DNA of 46,864 nt. Origin: Acidobacteriaceae bacterium. GTDB lineage: Bacteria; Acidobacteriota; Terriglobia; Terriglobales; Acidobacteriaceae. The DNA lies in the NCBI GenBank assembly GCA_027452125.1, contig DAIDGZ010000141.1:1-46864 (forward strand), read 5' to 3'. The position numbers were made by a program, and so were the translations under genes. How positions within the stretch are numbered: the stretch's first letter is position 1; every line of letters begins with the position of its first letter. Positions 7,961 through 16,704 of this stretch are shown here, piece after piece. The notes beneath the pieces are model-generated. The model searched no databases. It saw nothing but the letters and a program-made list of their open reading frames with translations, and was not told the origin of the DNA.

Positions 7961-9157
7961 ATGCAACCCAAAGATTCCAATGCAGCATTCAGTATCCGGC
8001 GCAGTCTGCTGGGCACTTTGGCCGCAGGACTACCCGCAGCAGCGCTGCTCGCCGGTGGAGCAGCCTCTGCCGAGGCCTCCAACCCACCCGAGGCACCGGA
8101 GGAGTTATTCGCGCTGGCCCGCCTGCGCAGCTACAAGAGCCGCCGATCATCCAGTTGGGATCGAACTGGCGGCAATGCTGACTGGGTCCCAGTGGCCCCG
8201 GGACAGGCCGTCACTCTAATCGATATTCGCGGCGCGGGCGTCCTCACGCATCAGTGGTTCACCATCAACTCGCCTGACCGCATGCACCTGAAGAATCTGG
8301 TCCTGCGCGCTTGGTGGGATGGCGAAGACACTCCCTCGATTGAGACACCCATCGGGGATTTCTTTGGCTTGGGGCTGGGCGAGTATTTCGTATACCAGTC
8401 GGCGCTCACTGCCGTAGCCCCTGTCAAGGCGCTGAACGCTTACTTCCAGATGCCCTTCGAGCATGCTGCGCGACTCACCCTGACTAACGAAGGTACGTTG
8501 CCGGTACACAGCCTCTACTTCGCCATTGACTATGTGGAACTACTCACCCTACCCGCCGGGCTCGGGCGCTTCCACGCCCAGTACCGCCAGTCTGCCCCAT
8601 GCAAAGGCTGGACCGATAACTGGATGAGTAACAGCGCACCGCAGGTAAATGAGCAAAAAAATCTAAACGGAGCGGCTAATTACGTCTTTCTTGAGGCGGA
8701 AGGCAAAGGGCACTTCATCGGCGTAACCCAGGCCGTGGAACAAAACCAGGAGGGCTGGTTCGGCGAGGGAGACGACATGATATTCATCGACGGCGACCGC
8801 ATACCCACCATCAATGGCACAGGTACCGAGGACTACTATAACGGCGCATGGGACTTCGGCGGCCAAGCCTTCGGCTATGAACACAACGGAGCACCGTTCG
8901 TTGTCGATCCAGAGCATATCGGCGGGCGCTATTGCCTCTATCGCTGGCACACCGAAAGCCCCATTACCTTCGAAAAGTCGATTCGCGTGACCATCGAACA
9001 TGGCCATGCGAACCACCGTTCTGACAGCTTTTATTCCGTCGCTTACTGGTACCAGACAGAGCCGCATGCAGCGTTTCCCGCGCTGCCATCGGTGCAGGAG
9101 CGTATGCCCCGCATCTACGCTGCGGGAGGGCCAGCCGGCCCAGCGCTCATCCGCTGA
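7961..9157 (+). CDS. DUF2961 / glycoside hydrolase family 172 enzyme, Tat-exported
   Basis: A 398-residue protein using the ATG at 7961, which has AGGAG 5 nt upstream; the frame is open 29 codons further up but without such a site. The N-terminus has a twin-arginine signal (SIRRSLLGTLAAGLPAAALL, ending near ASAEA). The DUF2961 hallmarks follow: YKSRRSSSWDRTGGNADW, GVLTHQWFT, IGDFFGLGLGEY, NAYFQMPF, and the strongly conserved INGTGTEDYYNGAWDF near residues 285-300 with the putative catalytic Glu. DUF2961 is now GH172, whose studied members act on alpha-D-fructofuranosyl or D-arabinofuranosyl links, so a furanoside-cleaving enzyme acting outside the cytoplasm is likely. It stands alone next to a variant metal transporter. 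The exact substrate is unknown. Confidence 0.85.
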   Translation: MQPKDSNAAFSIRRSLLGTLAAGLPAAALLAGGAASAEASNPPEAPEELFALARLRSYKSRRSSSWDRTGGNADWVPVAPGQAVTLIDIRGAGVLTHQWFTINSPDRMHLKNLVLRAWWDGEDTPSIETPIGDFFGLGLGEYFVYQSALTAVAPVKALNAYFQMPFEHAARLTLTNEGTLPVHSLYFAIDYVELLTLPAGLGRFHAQYRQSAPCKGWTDNWMSNSAPQVNEQKNLNGAANYVFLEAEGKGHFIGVTQAVEQNQEGWFGEGDDMIFIDGDRIPTINGTGTEDYYNGAWDFGGQAFGYEHNGAPFVVDPEHIGGRYCLYRWHTESPITFEKSIRVTIEHGHANHRSDSFYSVAYWYQTEPHAAFPALPSVQERMPRIYAAGGPAGPALIR

Positions 9158-9177
9158 GACCTGTCTTCAAACACCGG

Positions 9178-10083
9178 CTACCCCTTGTTGGGCGGCTTCA
9201 GGCCCAGCTCACGCATGGCAATCTGCAGGTCCATCCAGGCCTCCTTTTTCTGCCGCGGGTCACGTAGCAGGTACGCCGGATGGTAGGTCACGATCAGTTG
9301 CGCGCCGCGGAAGGCGTGCACACGGCCACGTAGCCCTGCCAGCGGCTGGCGCATCCCCAGCAGATAAGTGGCTGCCGTCGCGCCAAGCGCCACAATCACC
9401 TGCGGATGCACCACGTCGATCTGTCGGAACAGGAACGGCGTGCAGGTATTGGCCTCTTCCAGCTCAGGCGTCCGATTGCCTGGCGGGCGGCACTTCACCA
9501 CGTTGGCAATGTAAACCTGCTCCCGTTTGAGCCCCATGGCCGCGATCATGTTGTTCAGCAATTGTCCCGCGCGTCCTACAAATGGTAGCCCCTGGGCATC
9601 TTCGTCGGCGCCTGGCCCCTCCCCCACAAACATCAGCCTTGCGTTCGGGTCGCCATCCGCAAACACCAGCTTGTTTCGCCCGGTATGCAGCGGGCACCGC
9701 GTGCAGTCACCGATCTCGTCTCTAATTAACTGCAAAGCCGCTGCGCGTCCTGCTGCAGGCACAGCTTCGCCCGCTGGCGGAGGCACAAAAATGGTCGTCT
9801 TCCGTGCTGGAATAGCTGGTTCCTCCCCAAAGGAATTTGCTTCTCCCTGCCCCTCGACGGGCCCAGGATGAACAGCCAGGGCGGCTTCACCCCTGCGCTC
9901 GACAACAACTGGCGTCTCTGCCTGCGGCAGGGAAGCCAAACCTGCAGCCTTGGACCTCTCCGGCGATGTCAGTAGATCTGGATCAACGGGTTTACGGTAA
10001 AGATCTGTTAGCCCCAGATCGCGATAGAAGCGCAAGCGCTCGGCCAGCGCCTGGCGCATAGCAGGATCCATTGGCGTCGCCAA
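9178..10083 (-). CDS. Uracil-DNA glycosylase, family 4 (iron-sulfur type)
   Basis: A 301-residue DNA repair enzyme that removes uracil from DNA. Residues 115-295 form the family 4 core: four cluster Cys at C127 and C130 (CTRCPLH), C198 (VVKCRPPGNR) and C214; motif A GEGPGADED (154-162) and the substrate loop HPAYLLR (268-274). About 115 residues precede the core, rich in Pro, Ala and Glu and probably disordered; this is longer than the usual short N-terminus and resembles the linker seen in fusions to DNA polymerase III-like proteins, though no second domain is visible. It is the last gene of the minus-strand run and starts 6 nt after the coaBC stop, so co-transcription is likely. It converges with the GH172 gene. 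Confidence 0.9.
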   Translation of the reverse strand: MATPMDPAMRQALAERLRFYRDLGLTDLYRKPVDPDLLTSPERSKAAGLASLPQAETPVVVERRGEAALAVHPGPVEGQGEANSFGEEPAIPARKTTIFVPPPAGEAVPAAGRAAALQLIRDEIGDCTRCPLHTGRNKLVFADGDPNARLMFVGEGPGADEDAQGLPFVGRAGQLLNNMIAAMGLKREQVYIANVVKCRPPGNRTPELEEANTCTPFLFRQIDVVHPQVIVALGATAATYLLGMRQPLAGLRGRVHAFRGAQLIVTYHPAYLLRDPRQKKEAWMDLQIAMRELGLKPPNKG

Positions 10084-10089
10084 GATGCT

Positions 10090-11397
10090 TTACTCCACCA
10101 CAATCTGACGCCGGATAGCCCCCGGCACAACAGTTTCATTGAGCACGCTATCCTGCCGCGCCTTCTCGTTGTCCTGCTCGTCAATTTCAAGCACCAGAGA
10201 TGTGGGCCTGCGCAGTGCCAAAATCTCGTCCAGAATACGATCCGCAAACTGCCGCTTCGGCAACTGCGGCAAATCGATGGCCTTATGTAGTGTAAGAAAT
10301 GTCGCGGCATTCTGGTCGGCATCGATGCCCACAACATTCCCGGTCACATCATTCACCACAATCGCGTCGGCGCCCTTGCGCAGCAGTTTGTCCCGGCCGT
10401 TCTGCACCAGGTTCTCTGTCTCCGCGGCAAAACCTATTATCAGCTGGCCCACTCGGCGACGACGCACCACCTCGGCCAGAATATCCTCAGTCGGGGCCAG
10501 TTCCAGCGTGAGCGCACCTTTGCGCTTGATCTTCTGCTCAGCCACCGCTACTGGACGATAATCCGCTACCGCTGCCGCCTTAATCAGCAGGGTAGCTTCA
10601 TGCATGCGTTCGAGCACGGCATTGCGCATCTCGTCAGCGGTGGTTACAGAAACCACCTCGCATCGCGCCGGCGGATGAAGCGCCGTAGGTCCGCTAACCA
10701 GAATCACACGCGCGCCGCGGCTGCGCGCCGCATCGGCCAATGCATAGCCCATCTTGCCGCTGGAGCGGTTGCCCAGGAAACGCACTGGGTCCAGTGCCTC
10801 GCGTGTGCCACCGGCCGTCACCAACACCACCTCGCCGGCAAGATCATTGCGCCTGCCCAACATGCTCAGCACTGCCTCAGCAATCTCCTCCGGCTCGGCC
10901 ATCCGTCCTGCGCCAACCATGCCGCAGGCCAGGTCTCCCGTGCCTGGGTCCACGATCCGCACACCACGCTGGCGTAACGTATCCACATTGGCCTGCGTCG
11001 CCGGATGGTTCCACATATTCACGTTCATCGCCGGGGCAGCCAGCACGGGAGCCGTGGTAGCCAGATATATCGTGCTCAGGAAATCATCGGCAATACCCTG
11101 TGCAAACTTGGCAAGAATATCCGCCGTTGCCGGCGCCACCACCAGAGCATCGCTCCATTGCGCCTCTGCGATGTGCTCGATGCCGTTCTGTTCGTTTGCC
11201 TGGCTGAAATCGTCATTCCACAGGCTGGTGAGTACCTTGTGCCCGGTCAAGGCTGCAAAGGTGAGAGGTTGCACAAAGCGGCACGCTGCTGCCGTCATCA
11301 CCACATGCACATCGCATGCCTGGCGCTGCAGGGCGCGCACCAGCTCCGCCGCTTTGTAGGCGGCAATTCCGCCGGAAACGCCCACGGTTACTCGCAT
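10090..11397 (-). CDS. coaBC: Bifunctional phosphopantothenoylcysteine decarboxylase / phosphopantothenate-cysteine ligase
   Basis: A 435-residue enzyme for two steps of coenzyme A synthesis. The N-terminal CoaC domain (1-180, FMN-binding) shows the GGIAAYKA loop, catalytic H75 (GIEHI), PAMN with N125 and C158 in GDLACGMVG, all at the same numbers as in the E. coli enzyme. The C-terminal CoaB domain (about 190-400) has VTAGGTREALDPVRFLGNRS and the AAVADYRP and KI(K)R segments that bind CTP and substrate. After about 400 there is a 35-residue tail. A TACAAT box ends 6 nt before the ATG, with a perfect palindrome inside the presumed promoter, so the gene may also have its own leaderless transcript besides read-through from rpoZ. 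Confidence 0.95.
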   Translation of the reverse strand: MRVTVGVSGGIAAYKAAELVRALQRQACDVHVVMTAAACRFVQPLTFAALTGHKVLTSLWNDDFSQANEQNGIEHIAEAQWSDALVVAPATADILAKFAQGIADDFLSTIYLATTAPVLAAPAMNVNMWNHPATQANVDTLRQRGVRIVDPGTGDLACGMVGAGRMAEPEEIAEAVLSMLGRRNDLAGEVVLVTAGGTREALDPVRFLGNRSSGKMGYALADAARSRGARVILVSGPTALHPPARCEVVSVTTADEMRNAVLERMHEATLLIKAAAVADYRPVAVAEQKIKRKGALTLELAPTEDILAEVVRRRRVGQLIIGFAAETENLVQNGRDKLLRKGADAIVVNDVTGNVVGIDADQNAATFLTLHKAIDLPQLPKRQFADRILDEILALRRPTSLVLEIDEQDNEKARQDSVLNETVVPGAIRRQIVVE

Positions 11398-11403
11398 GGC
11401 TCG

Positions 11404-11427
11404 ATTGTAAAACAGGGGAACGTTCCC
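11404..11427 (-). promoter_or_regulatory. coaBC promoter: TACAAT box with a 12-bp palindrome just upstream
   Basis: On the minus strand TACAAT occupies 11404-11409, exactly 6 nt before the coaBC ATG. GGGAACGTTCCC, a perfect 12-bp palindrome, lies at 11416-11427 in the region between the -10 and the expected -35 positions. The layout suggests a leaderless transcript controlled by a DNA-binding protein. The GAACGTTC core is shared with the site at 5069-5076. Confidence 0.45.
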
Positions 11428-11504
11428 TTACGCATTACGCCACTCAACTTGCTGCAAACACCACCAGTTCGCAGCGGAAATGTCCGCATGAATTCATGCA
11501 AAAA

Positions 11505-11735
11505 TCAGCCGACGATAATCGGCGCGGTCGGCTCGTCAAGCGATGGCTTGTGCACTTCCACGTCTTGCTTCACATAAGAAATCTTGCCGGCGTCGATTTC
11601 ATCCTGCGCGACACGGCATGCCTTGCTGGAAGCGCTGGGGATCAGCGCGTGGGAACCTGCCTGCAACTGCCGTGCGCGGCGCGCCGCTACCAGCACCTTA
11701 CGATAGTTGGAATCAAAGCTGGTCTCAATCGTCAT
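11505..11735 (-). CDS. rpoZ: DNA-directed RNA polymerase omega subunit
   Basis: A 76-residue protein beginning MTIETSFDSNYRKVLVAARR, with the omega core RKVLVAARRARQL...(A)LIPSASSKACRVAQDEI that binds the beta-prime C-terminus and aids core assembly. The open frame extends 18 codons further up, but the ATG at 11735 has GAGGAGG 6 nt upstream and gives the normal omega length. The start lies 11 nt inside the end of gmk, so the ribosome binding site is made of the final acidic codons of gmk. The gmk-rpoZ-coaBC order is a widely conserved neighbourhood, which supports the call although omega is short and weakly conserved. Confidence 0.88.
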   Translation of the reverse strand: MTIETSFDSNYRKVLVAARRARQLQAGSHALIPSASSKACRVAQDEIDAGKISYVKQDVEVHKPSLDEPTAPIIVG

Positions 11736-12465
11736 CGGAATCCTCCTCAAACTTGAGTTCCTGCTGCCCGGTGTTGCCCAGAATTCCAAAGGCCTCCAAC
11801 ACGGGCTTCACACGCTCCTGCGAATTGCGCAGTTCGCAACCGGTGGCGACCTCCAACACCCGGCGCGAGCGAATCGCGATGGGCTCACCGTTCCGGTAGA
11901 ATCGCTCGGCCTGCACAATGGCTTCGAGTTGCGCCACCGTGCGGTCAAGCACATCATTCACCAAAATATAACCGTATTGCTCATAATTCTCAATTTCACT
12001 GCTCGCCTGGCGCAGGCGCCGGAATAATTCGTCCTCATTCACCACTCCCTCGGCACGGCTCCGGTTGCGTAAACGCGTGCGCAGAACCGTGGGATTCGGG
12101 GGCATCACGAAGATACTAACCGCCTCCGGCAGACGAGAGCGAACCTGCGCAGCCCCCTGCACATCGATGTCCAGCAGAAGATCATGCCCAGCCGCCCGAG
12201 CCTCATCCAGCGAGTGTCGCGCCGTGCCGTAGAGATTGCCAAACACTTCGGCATACTCCAGGAACACATCCTCGGCGATCATCCGCTCAAACTCTTCGCG
12301 GGAAGTGAAGTTATACTCGCGGCCGTTCTCCTCCGAACCGCGCGGAGCACGAGTCGTCCACGAAACGGCAAACTCGATCCCGCTCACTTGTTTGCGCAGT
12401 TCGCTCACCAGCGTGCTCTTGCCCGAGCCCGAAGGCGCCGAAATAATAAAAAGAATTCCTGCCAC
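11725..12465 (-). CDS. gmk: Guanylate kinase
   Basis: A 246-residue kinase converting GMP to GDP with ATP. The P-loop is SAPSGSGKST (9-18), followed by the GMP-binding SWTTRAPRGSEENGREYNFTS and the EYAEVFGNLYGT segment, then DIDVQGAAQVR and the lid arginines RLRNRSR. It starts with GTG. Usual bacterial Gmk is about 205 residues; here about 40 extra C-terminal residues end in an acidic FEEDSDDD, whose codons carry the rpoZ ribosome binding site. It follows yicC with a 98-nt gap, as in many bacteria. Confidence 0.95.
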   Translation of the reverse strand: MAGILFIISAPSGSGKSTLVSELRKQVSGIEFAVSWTTRAPRGSEENGREYNFTSREEFERMIAEDVFLEYAEVFGNLYGTARHSLDEARAAGHDLLLDIDVQGAAQVRSRLPEAVSIFVMPPNPTVLRTRLRNRSRAEGVVNEDELFRRLRQASSEIENYEQYGYILVNDVLDRTVAQLEAIVQAERFYRNGEPIAIRSRRVLEVATGCELRNSQERVKPVLEAFGILGNTGQQELKFEEDSDDD

Positions 12466-12563
12466 GATCTATCTGTCCTCGTTCTGTTGAAGCAATCCTT
12501 TGATCCCGCTCTTGCAGCGCCTGCCCCTGTTTCCCTGCTTTCCAGCCATTGCGATTCCTGTTT

Positions 12564-13460
12564 TTACTCCACGTTCTGTACCTGCTCGCGAGCCTTTTCG
12601 ATCTCCGCCTTCATGGCTAATCCCAACTCGGTGATGCGCGTGCCCTTGCCGCCCACGCCACCAGACTTGGAGAGCATGGTGTTTGCCTCGCGGTTCATCT
12701 CCTGCAGCAGGAAGTCAAGCTTCTTGCCTACTTCACCACCCGCGGTCAGCAACTCATGGAAGTGCGCGATGTGTGCCTGCATACGCGCCAGTTCCTCGGC
12801 CACGTCGCTGCGGTCTACCAGTACTGCCACCTCTTCCAAAAGCCTCTGACGGTTAAACTCCGGTCCCGTTGCTGACTGCAGTCGCTGTGTCAGCCGCTCC
12901 TGGTAGAGCTTCTCAATCTCAGGCCGCAACGCCTCAACACCCGCGGTTGCCTCGGCCAGCCGATCCAGGTGTGCGCGTAGAATCTCCACGAGCGACTCAC
13001 CCTCGCGCGCGCGCATCGCCTTCAGTTGCTCCAGCAGAGCAGGCAACTCCGCCTGCACGCTTTCAGCCAGCTCCGTCGTGCCCTCATCGCTATTGCGATT
13101 ATCCGAATTCAGCGCACCGGGGAGGCGCAGTACGGCGTTCATATCCGGCTCACCAGTCAGTCCATGCTCCTCACGAGCAGCAGCAAACGCAGCAATATAC
13201 GCGGCAATCAGCTCACGGTTATAGCCGGCCTTCTGCTGACCTCCGCGATCCACCTGCAGGCTTAGTTCGACGTGGCCGCGCACCAACCTTTCCTTGAGCA
13301 TCTTGCGTAGCGTCATCTCCAGCGCATCCAGACCCGAGGGCATCCGCAACTGCAAATCAAGAAAGCGGTGATTTACGCTCTTCAGGCTTAACGTGTAGTT
13401 CACCTGCTCGTTCAGGCCCACTTGCACACGCGCAAATCCGGTCATCGAATACACAGCCAT
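12564..13460 (-). CDS. YicC/YloC family endoribonuclease
   Basis: A 298-residue YicC protein with both family domains: the N-terminal YicC_N starts MAVYSMTGFARVQ and contains the SLKSVNHRFLDLQLRMP and GHVELSLQV segments; the C-terminal DUF1732 has QRLLEEVAVLVDRSDVAEELARMQAHIAHF, KKLDFLLQEMNREANTMLSKS and a final glutamate-rich helix. The E. coli member cuts RNA and affects small-RNA stability. The family is regularly found beside gmk and rpoZ, as here. Its start is 5 nt beyond the stop of the ABC exporter gene, and GAGGAG within the last codons of that gene gives the ribosome binding site. Confidence 0.93.
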   Translation of the reverse strand: MAVYSMTGFARVQVGLNEQVNYTLSLKSVNHRFLDLQLRMPSGLDALEMTLRKMLKERLVRGHVELSLQVDRGGQQKAGYNRELIAAYIAAFAAAREEHGLTGEPDMNAVLRLPGALNSDNRNSDEGTTELAESVQAELPALLEQLKAMRAREGESLVEILRAHLDRLAEATAGVEALRPEIEKLYQERLTQRLQSATGPEFNRQRLLEEVAVLVDRSDVAEELARMQAHIAHFHELLTAGGEVGKKLDFLLQEMNREANTMLSKSGGVGGKGTRITELGLAMKAEIEKAREQVQNVE

Positions 13461-13465
13461 GCTCG

Positions 13466-15310
13466 CTACTCCTCTTTCCCGGCGGCAAGCACCGGCTCCG
13501 AACTATCCATAAATTGCAGCTGATACAAGCGCTTATAGGTGGGCGAAGTTTCCAGTAACTCCTCGTGCGGACCGACAGCCGTAATCCGCCCGCCCTCCAG
13601 TACCGCAATGCGGTTGGCTCGCCGCACGGTGGAAAGCCGATGGGCAATCACCAGAACCGTACGGTCACGCATCAGGTTGGCCAGCGCCGCCTGCACGAGC
13701 GCCTCGCTCTCCGCGTCTAACGCCGAAGTCGCCTCATCCAGAATCAGGATGGGGGCGTTCTTCAGCAGTGCGCGCGCTATTGCCATGCGCTGCTTCTCGC
13801 CACCAGAAAGGCGGAACCCCTTCTCGCCAATCACCGTGTCATAGCCCTGGGGCATACGCAAAATAAAGTCGTGTGCCAGCGCATTGCGCGCCGCCTCTTC
13901 CACCAGCGAGCGTTTGGTCTCGGGCTGTCCATAGGCAATATTGTCGTGTACCGTGTCGTTGAACAGGATCGTCTCCTGCGTTACCTGCGCCACCTGCCGC
14001 CGTAGCGAAGAGAGGGTCAGATCACGTAGATCGTGACCATCGATCAGGATGCGCCCCGAGGTCACGTCATAGAATCGCGGTATCAAATTCACCAATGTCG
14101 ACTTGCCTGCGCCACTGGGCCCCACCAGTGCCAGCACTTCGCCCGCCCGCACCTCTAGGTCAACGTTATGCAGAATCTGGTGTTCACCCTCCTCGCTGGA
14201 GTAAGAGAAGCCGACATCCTCAAAGCGGATGCCCCTCTCAAAATGCTTCAGCGTTACCGCATGGTGCCGCTCTTTCACATCATCTTCAGAATCGAAGAAC
14301 TCGAAGATAGACGACGATGCCCCCATTGCCTGCTGAAAGCTGTTGTAGAAGTAGGCAAAACGGCGAATCGGATCGTAGAGCTTAAATAGCAGGATGATGA
14401 ACGCGGCAAAGATACCGATGGTCATGTGACCGTGCATGATCTCGTTCCGCCCGATAAACAAGAAAATGGCGATAGCGATGGCACCGATCGAGTCCATGAG
14501 TGGCGAACTGATAGACTGAATGCGTACGCTGCGCAGATTTGCCCGAAAAAGTCGTGTAGCCGCCTTCTTGAACCGCAGAATCTCCCACAGCTCCGTATTG
14601 AACGCCTTGACGATGCGGTTACCAGTTACCGTCTCATGCAGGATGTTCTGAATCTCAGCCAACTTGTCTTGCCCGGTGCGAGTACGGTGCCGCACCTCCC
14701 GGCCGATCTTGCGCGCCGACGTGATGACTACCGGTACGAACAGCAGAAGCGCCCAGCTCAACTGGCCACCCATGTAGATCACCAGCGCCAAGCCCACCAG
14801 GAACGTAAAGAGCTGCTGCAGGAACTGCCCGATGACGGAGCTGACCGCGTTCTGTACACGGTCAACATCATTGATCAGTGTGGAGAGAATCGTCCCTGTG
14901 GGATGCTTGTGAAAGAAGCTGGACGAACGGCGCAGCGTAGTCTCATACAAATGATTGCGCAGATCGGTGATGGTGCCAAATCCGGCATAGTTCACCAGGT
15001 AGGTGCCCAGGTAATCGCAAATGCCCTTCAGAATGGTGGAAAGAATCAGCGCGAAGGCGACGACAGTCCATGCATTATGCAGGAAGTGCGGCACCACCAT
15101 CCGCAGGTCGAACTGCAGATGAAAGCGTGGTATGCCCACCAGAATAGGCCCTGGTGGTGCATTCGGCGCCAGCACCTTGTCAAAGATGGGCTGGAAGAGC
15201 AAGACACGAAAGTTATCCAGCAGGCCAACCGCGGCCAGCAGCACCACGCCTGCCAGTAGTTGCAGCGTGTAAGGGAGCCCATAGCGCAGGAGACGTAGAA
15301 AATTTCTCAT
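13466..15310 (-). CDS. MsbA-like ABC exporter (fused permease and ATPase)
   Basis: A 614-residue ABC half-transporter, working as a homodimer. The first 330 residues hold six transmembrane helices; the nucleotide-binding domain (about 365-600) has Walker A GPSGAGKST, the Q-loop QVTQETILFNDT, signature LSGGEKQRMAIARALL, Walker B ILILDEATSALD and the H-loop IAHRLSTV. Its length, the LINDVDRVQNAVS region and position directly downstream of gmhA (115-nt gap) make flipping of lipid A-core or another lipid across the inner membrane the best guess, though sequence alone cannot separate MsbA from multidrug exporters. It is co-directional with yicC and probably in the same transcript. Confidence 0.85.
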   Translation of the reverse strand: MRNFLRLLRYGLPYTLQLLAGVVLLAAVGLLDNFRVLLFQPIFDKVLAPNAPPGPILVGIPRFHLQFDLRMVVPHFLHNAWTVVAFALILSTILKGICDYLGTYLVNYAGFGTITDLRNHLYETTLRRSSSFFHKHPTGTILSTLINDVDRVQNAVSSVIGQFLQQLFTFLVGLALVIYMGGQLSWALLLFVPVVITSARKIGREVRHRTRTGQDKLAEIQNILHETVTGNRIVKAFNTELWEILRFKKAATRLFRANLRSVRIQSISSPLMDSIGAIAIAIFLFIGRNEIMHGHMTIGIFAAFIILLFKLYDPIRRFAYFYNSFQQAMGASSSIFEFFDSEDDVKERHHAVTLKHFERGIRFEDVGFSYSSEEGEHQILHNVDLEVRAGEVLALVGPSGAGKSTLVNLIPRFYDVTSGRILIDGHDLRDLTLSSLRRQVAQVTQETILFNDTVHDNIAYGQPETKRSLVEEAARNALAHDFILRMPQGYDTVIGEKGFRLSGGEKQRMAIARALLKNAPILILDEATSALDAESEALVQAALANLMRDRTVLVIAHRLSTVRRANRIAVLEGGRITAVGPHEELLETSPTYKRLYQLQFMDSSEPVLAAGKEE

Positions 15311-15425
15311 GCTGGCTTATCCACCCACGAGGTGCAGCCTTCAGCGATCCATGCCCGGCAGGTGCAAATCTCCATCACCGTATTGTATCCGGGTACGGCG
15401 CGGAGACTTATGTGGGCCATGGCTT

Positions 15426-16013
15426 TTACGCTTCTGTGCAGTCCAGTTCGACCCAGTCGCACACCATGTGCCCAGCCAGAATGTGCGCCTCTTGGATGCG
15501 CGCCGTATCCTTGCTGGCCACAGCAAACAAGTGGTCGGCATGCGCCGCCATCTGGCCACCACTGGCACCGGTCATGGCCACCGTCACCAGCCCCATTGCC
15601 CGAGCTTTCTCCAATGCCAGCACTACGTTACGGCTATTGCCCGAGGTGGAAATTCCCACCAGGATATCCCCTGGTGTTCCCAGAGCCTCCACCTGCCGCG
15701 AAAAGACCACGTCGTAGCCGTAGTCGTTACCGATTGCGGTCAGAATCGAGCTGTTTGTGGTCAACGCAATCGAGGCCAGCGCCTGCCGTTCCCGCCGAAA
15801 GCGGCCAACCATCTCCGCAGCCAGATGCTGCGAGTCACCGGCGCTTCCGCCGTTACCACACCACAGCAGCTTGCCCCCGGCCCGCAGCGCAGCGGACATG
15901 GCCTGAGCAATACCCTGCAAAACAGCCTGCTGCTGCCGCACCTGCCCAATCACCTCAAGGTGCTCCTCAATCGCTTTGCCGAATATCACAGCGGCATCCG
16001 GTCTCGCGGACAT
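15426..16013 (-). CDS. gmhA: Sedoheptulose 7-phosphate isomerase
   Basis: A 195-residue SIS-domain enzyme that makes D-glycero-D-manno-heptose 7-phosphate, the first step to the ADP-heptose of the LPS core. Recognisable segments are LLWCGNGGSAGDSQHLAAEMVGRF with the catalytic Glu, the ALTTNSSILTAIGNDYGYD loop, GISTSGNSRNV (phosphate binding) and QEAHILAGHMVCDWVE with the catalytic His. GGGAGG lies 7 nt before the ATG. The gene is divergent from gmhB across 78 nt and leads into the MsbA-like exporter gene, so heptose synthesis and lipid export sit together. Confidence 0.92.
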   Translation of the reverse strand: MSARPDAAVIFGKAIEEHLEVIGQVRQQQAVLQGIAQAMSAALRAGGKLLWCGNGGSAGDSQHLAAEMVGRFRRERQALASIALTTNSSILTAIGNDYGYDVVFSRQVEALGTPGDILVGISTSGNSRNVVLALEKARAMGLVTVAMTGASGGQMAAHADHLFAVASKDTARIQEAHILAGHMVCDWVELDCTEA

Positions 16014-16091
16014 CGTCTTCCTCCCAGTTCTGCATGATCAGGACGGCTCGGGCCTGCACTGCACGACCCGAACGAAGAGCACGCGCTTGCT

Positions 16092-16691
16092 ATGATACCG
16101 ATTGTGCCACTAGCCTCCAATGCTACTTCTGAGTCCCGCCCGAACACGGTCTTCCTTGACCGCGATGGCGTGATCAATCGCAAGATGCCAGAGGGCCAGT
16201 ACGTCCGCTCGCTGCATGAGTTTCACCTGCTGCCCGGCGTGCCGCAAGCCATCGCCCGCCTGAATCGAGCCGGCAGCCGCGTGATCGTGGTTTCCAACCA
16301 GCGCGGTATCTCGCTCGGCCTCTACACCGTAGACGATGTGAACACAATGCATGCCGAGTTACAGAGCGAGTTGGCCCACCACGGCGCGAGCGTCGACGCG
16401 TTCTACTTCTGTCCGCACGGTAAAGATGTGTGCAACTGTCGCAAGCCGCTCCCAGGGCTTTATGAACAGGCTGTCGCTGCTTTTCCGGAGATTGCCCCAG
16501 CGGCCAGCGTTATGGTCGGCGACTCGCTCTCTGACATCGAGTTCGGTCGCCGCCTGGGCATGCGCACCGTCTTTATCACCGCAGATCCCACGCACCGCAA
16601 GCCCGGCGCAGAAAAGGCAATGGAACTCGCCAGCCTGCATGTAGCCGATCTGCCGCAAGCCGTTGAGGCGATTCTCTCTGGCCAGCTCTAA
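16092..16691 (+). CDS. gmhB: D-glycero-D-manno-heptose 1,7-bisphosphate 7-phosphatase
   Basis: A 199-residue HAD subfamily III phosphatase that removes the 7-phosphate in the ADP-heptose pathway. Nucleophile D23 and acid D25 lie in FLDRDGVINRK; motif II is VVSNQRGI; the zinc site is C107-P-H109 and C114-N-C116 before RKPLPG, with a shorter loop than in the E. coli enzyme; motif IV is VGDSLSDIEFG. A histidinol phosphatase of the same fold is the alternative, but the divergent gmhA gene supports GmhB. The start is uncertain: the ATG at 16092 overlaps a TATGAT box (16091-16096), and the GTG four codons on (16104), 7 nt after that box, would fit a leaderless message. Confidence 0.87.
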   Translation: MIPIVPLASNATSESRPNTVFLDRDGVINRKMPEGQYVRSLHEFHLLPGVPQAIARLNRAGSRVIVVSNQRGISLGLYTVDDVNTMHAELQSELAHHGASVDAFYFCPHGKDVCNCRKPLPGLYEQAVAAFPEIAPAASVMVGDSLSDIEFGRRLGMRTVFITADPTHRKPGAEKAMELASLHVADLPQAVEAILSGQL

Positions 16692-16704
16692 CCGATGTTA
16701 TTTC

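Noticed and set aside
14426-15259. Long plus-strand frames across the MsbA-like gene (also 42352-43638 across the second exporter and 44781-45704 across ffh)
   Set aside because: These lie wholly opposite strongly conserved genes and are an effect of GC-rich codon use on the complementary strand; His/Gln-rich products are typical of such shadows.
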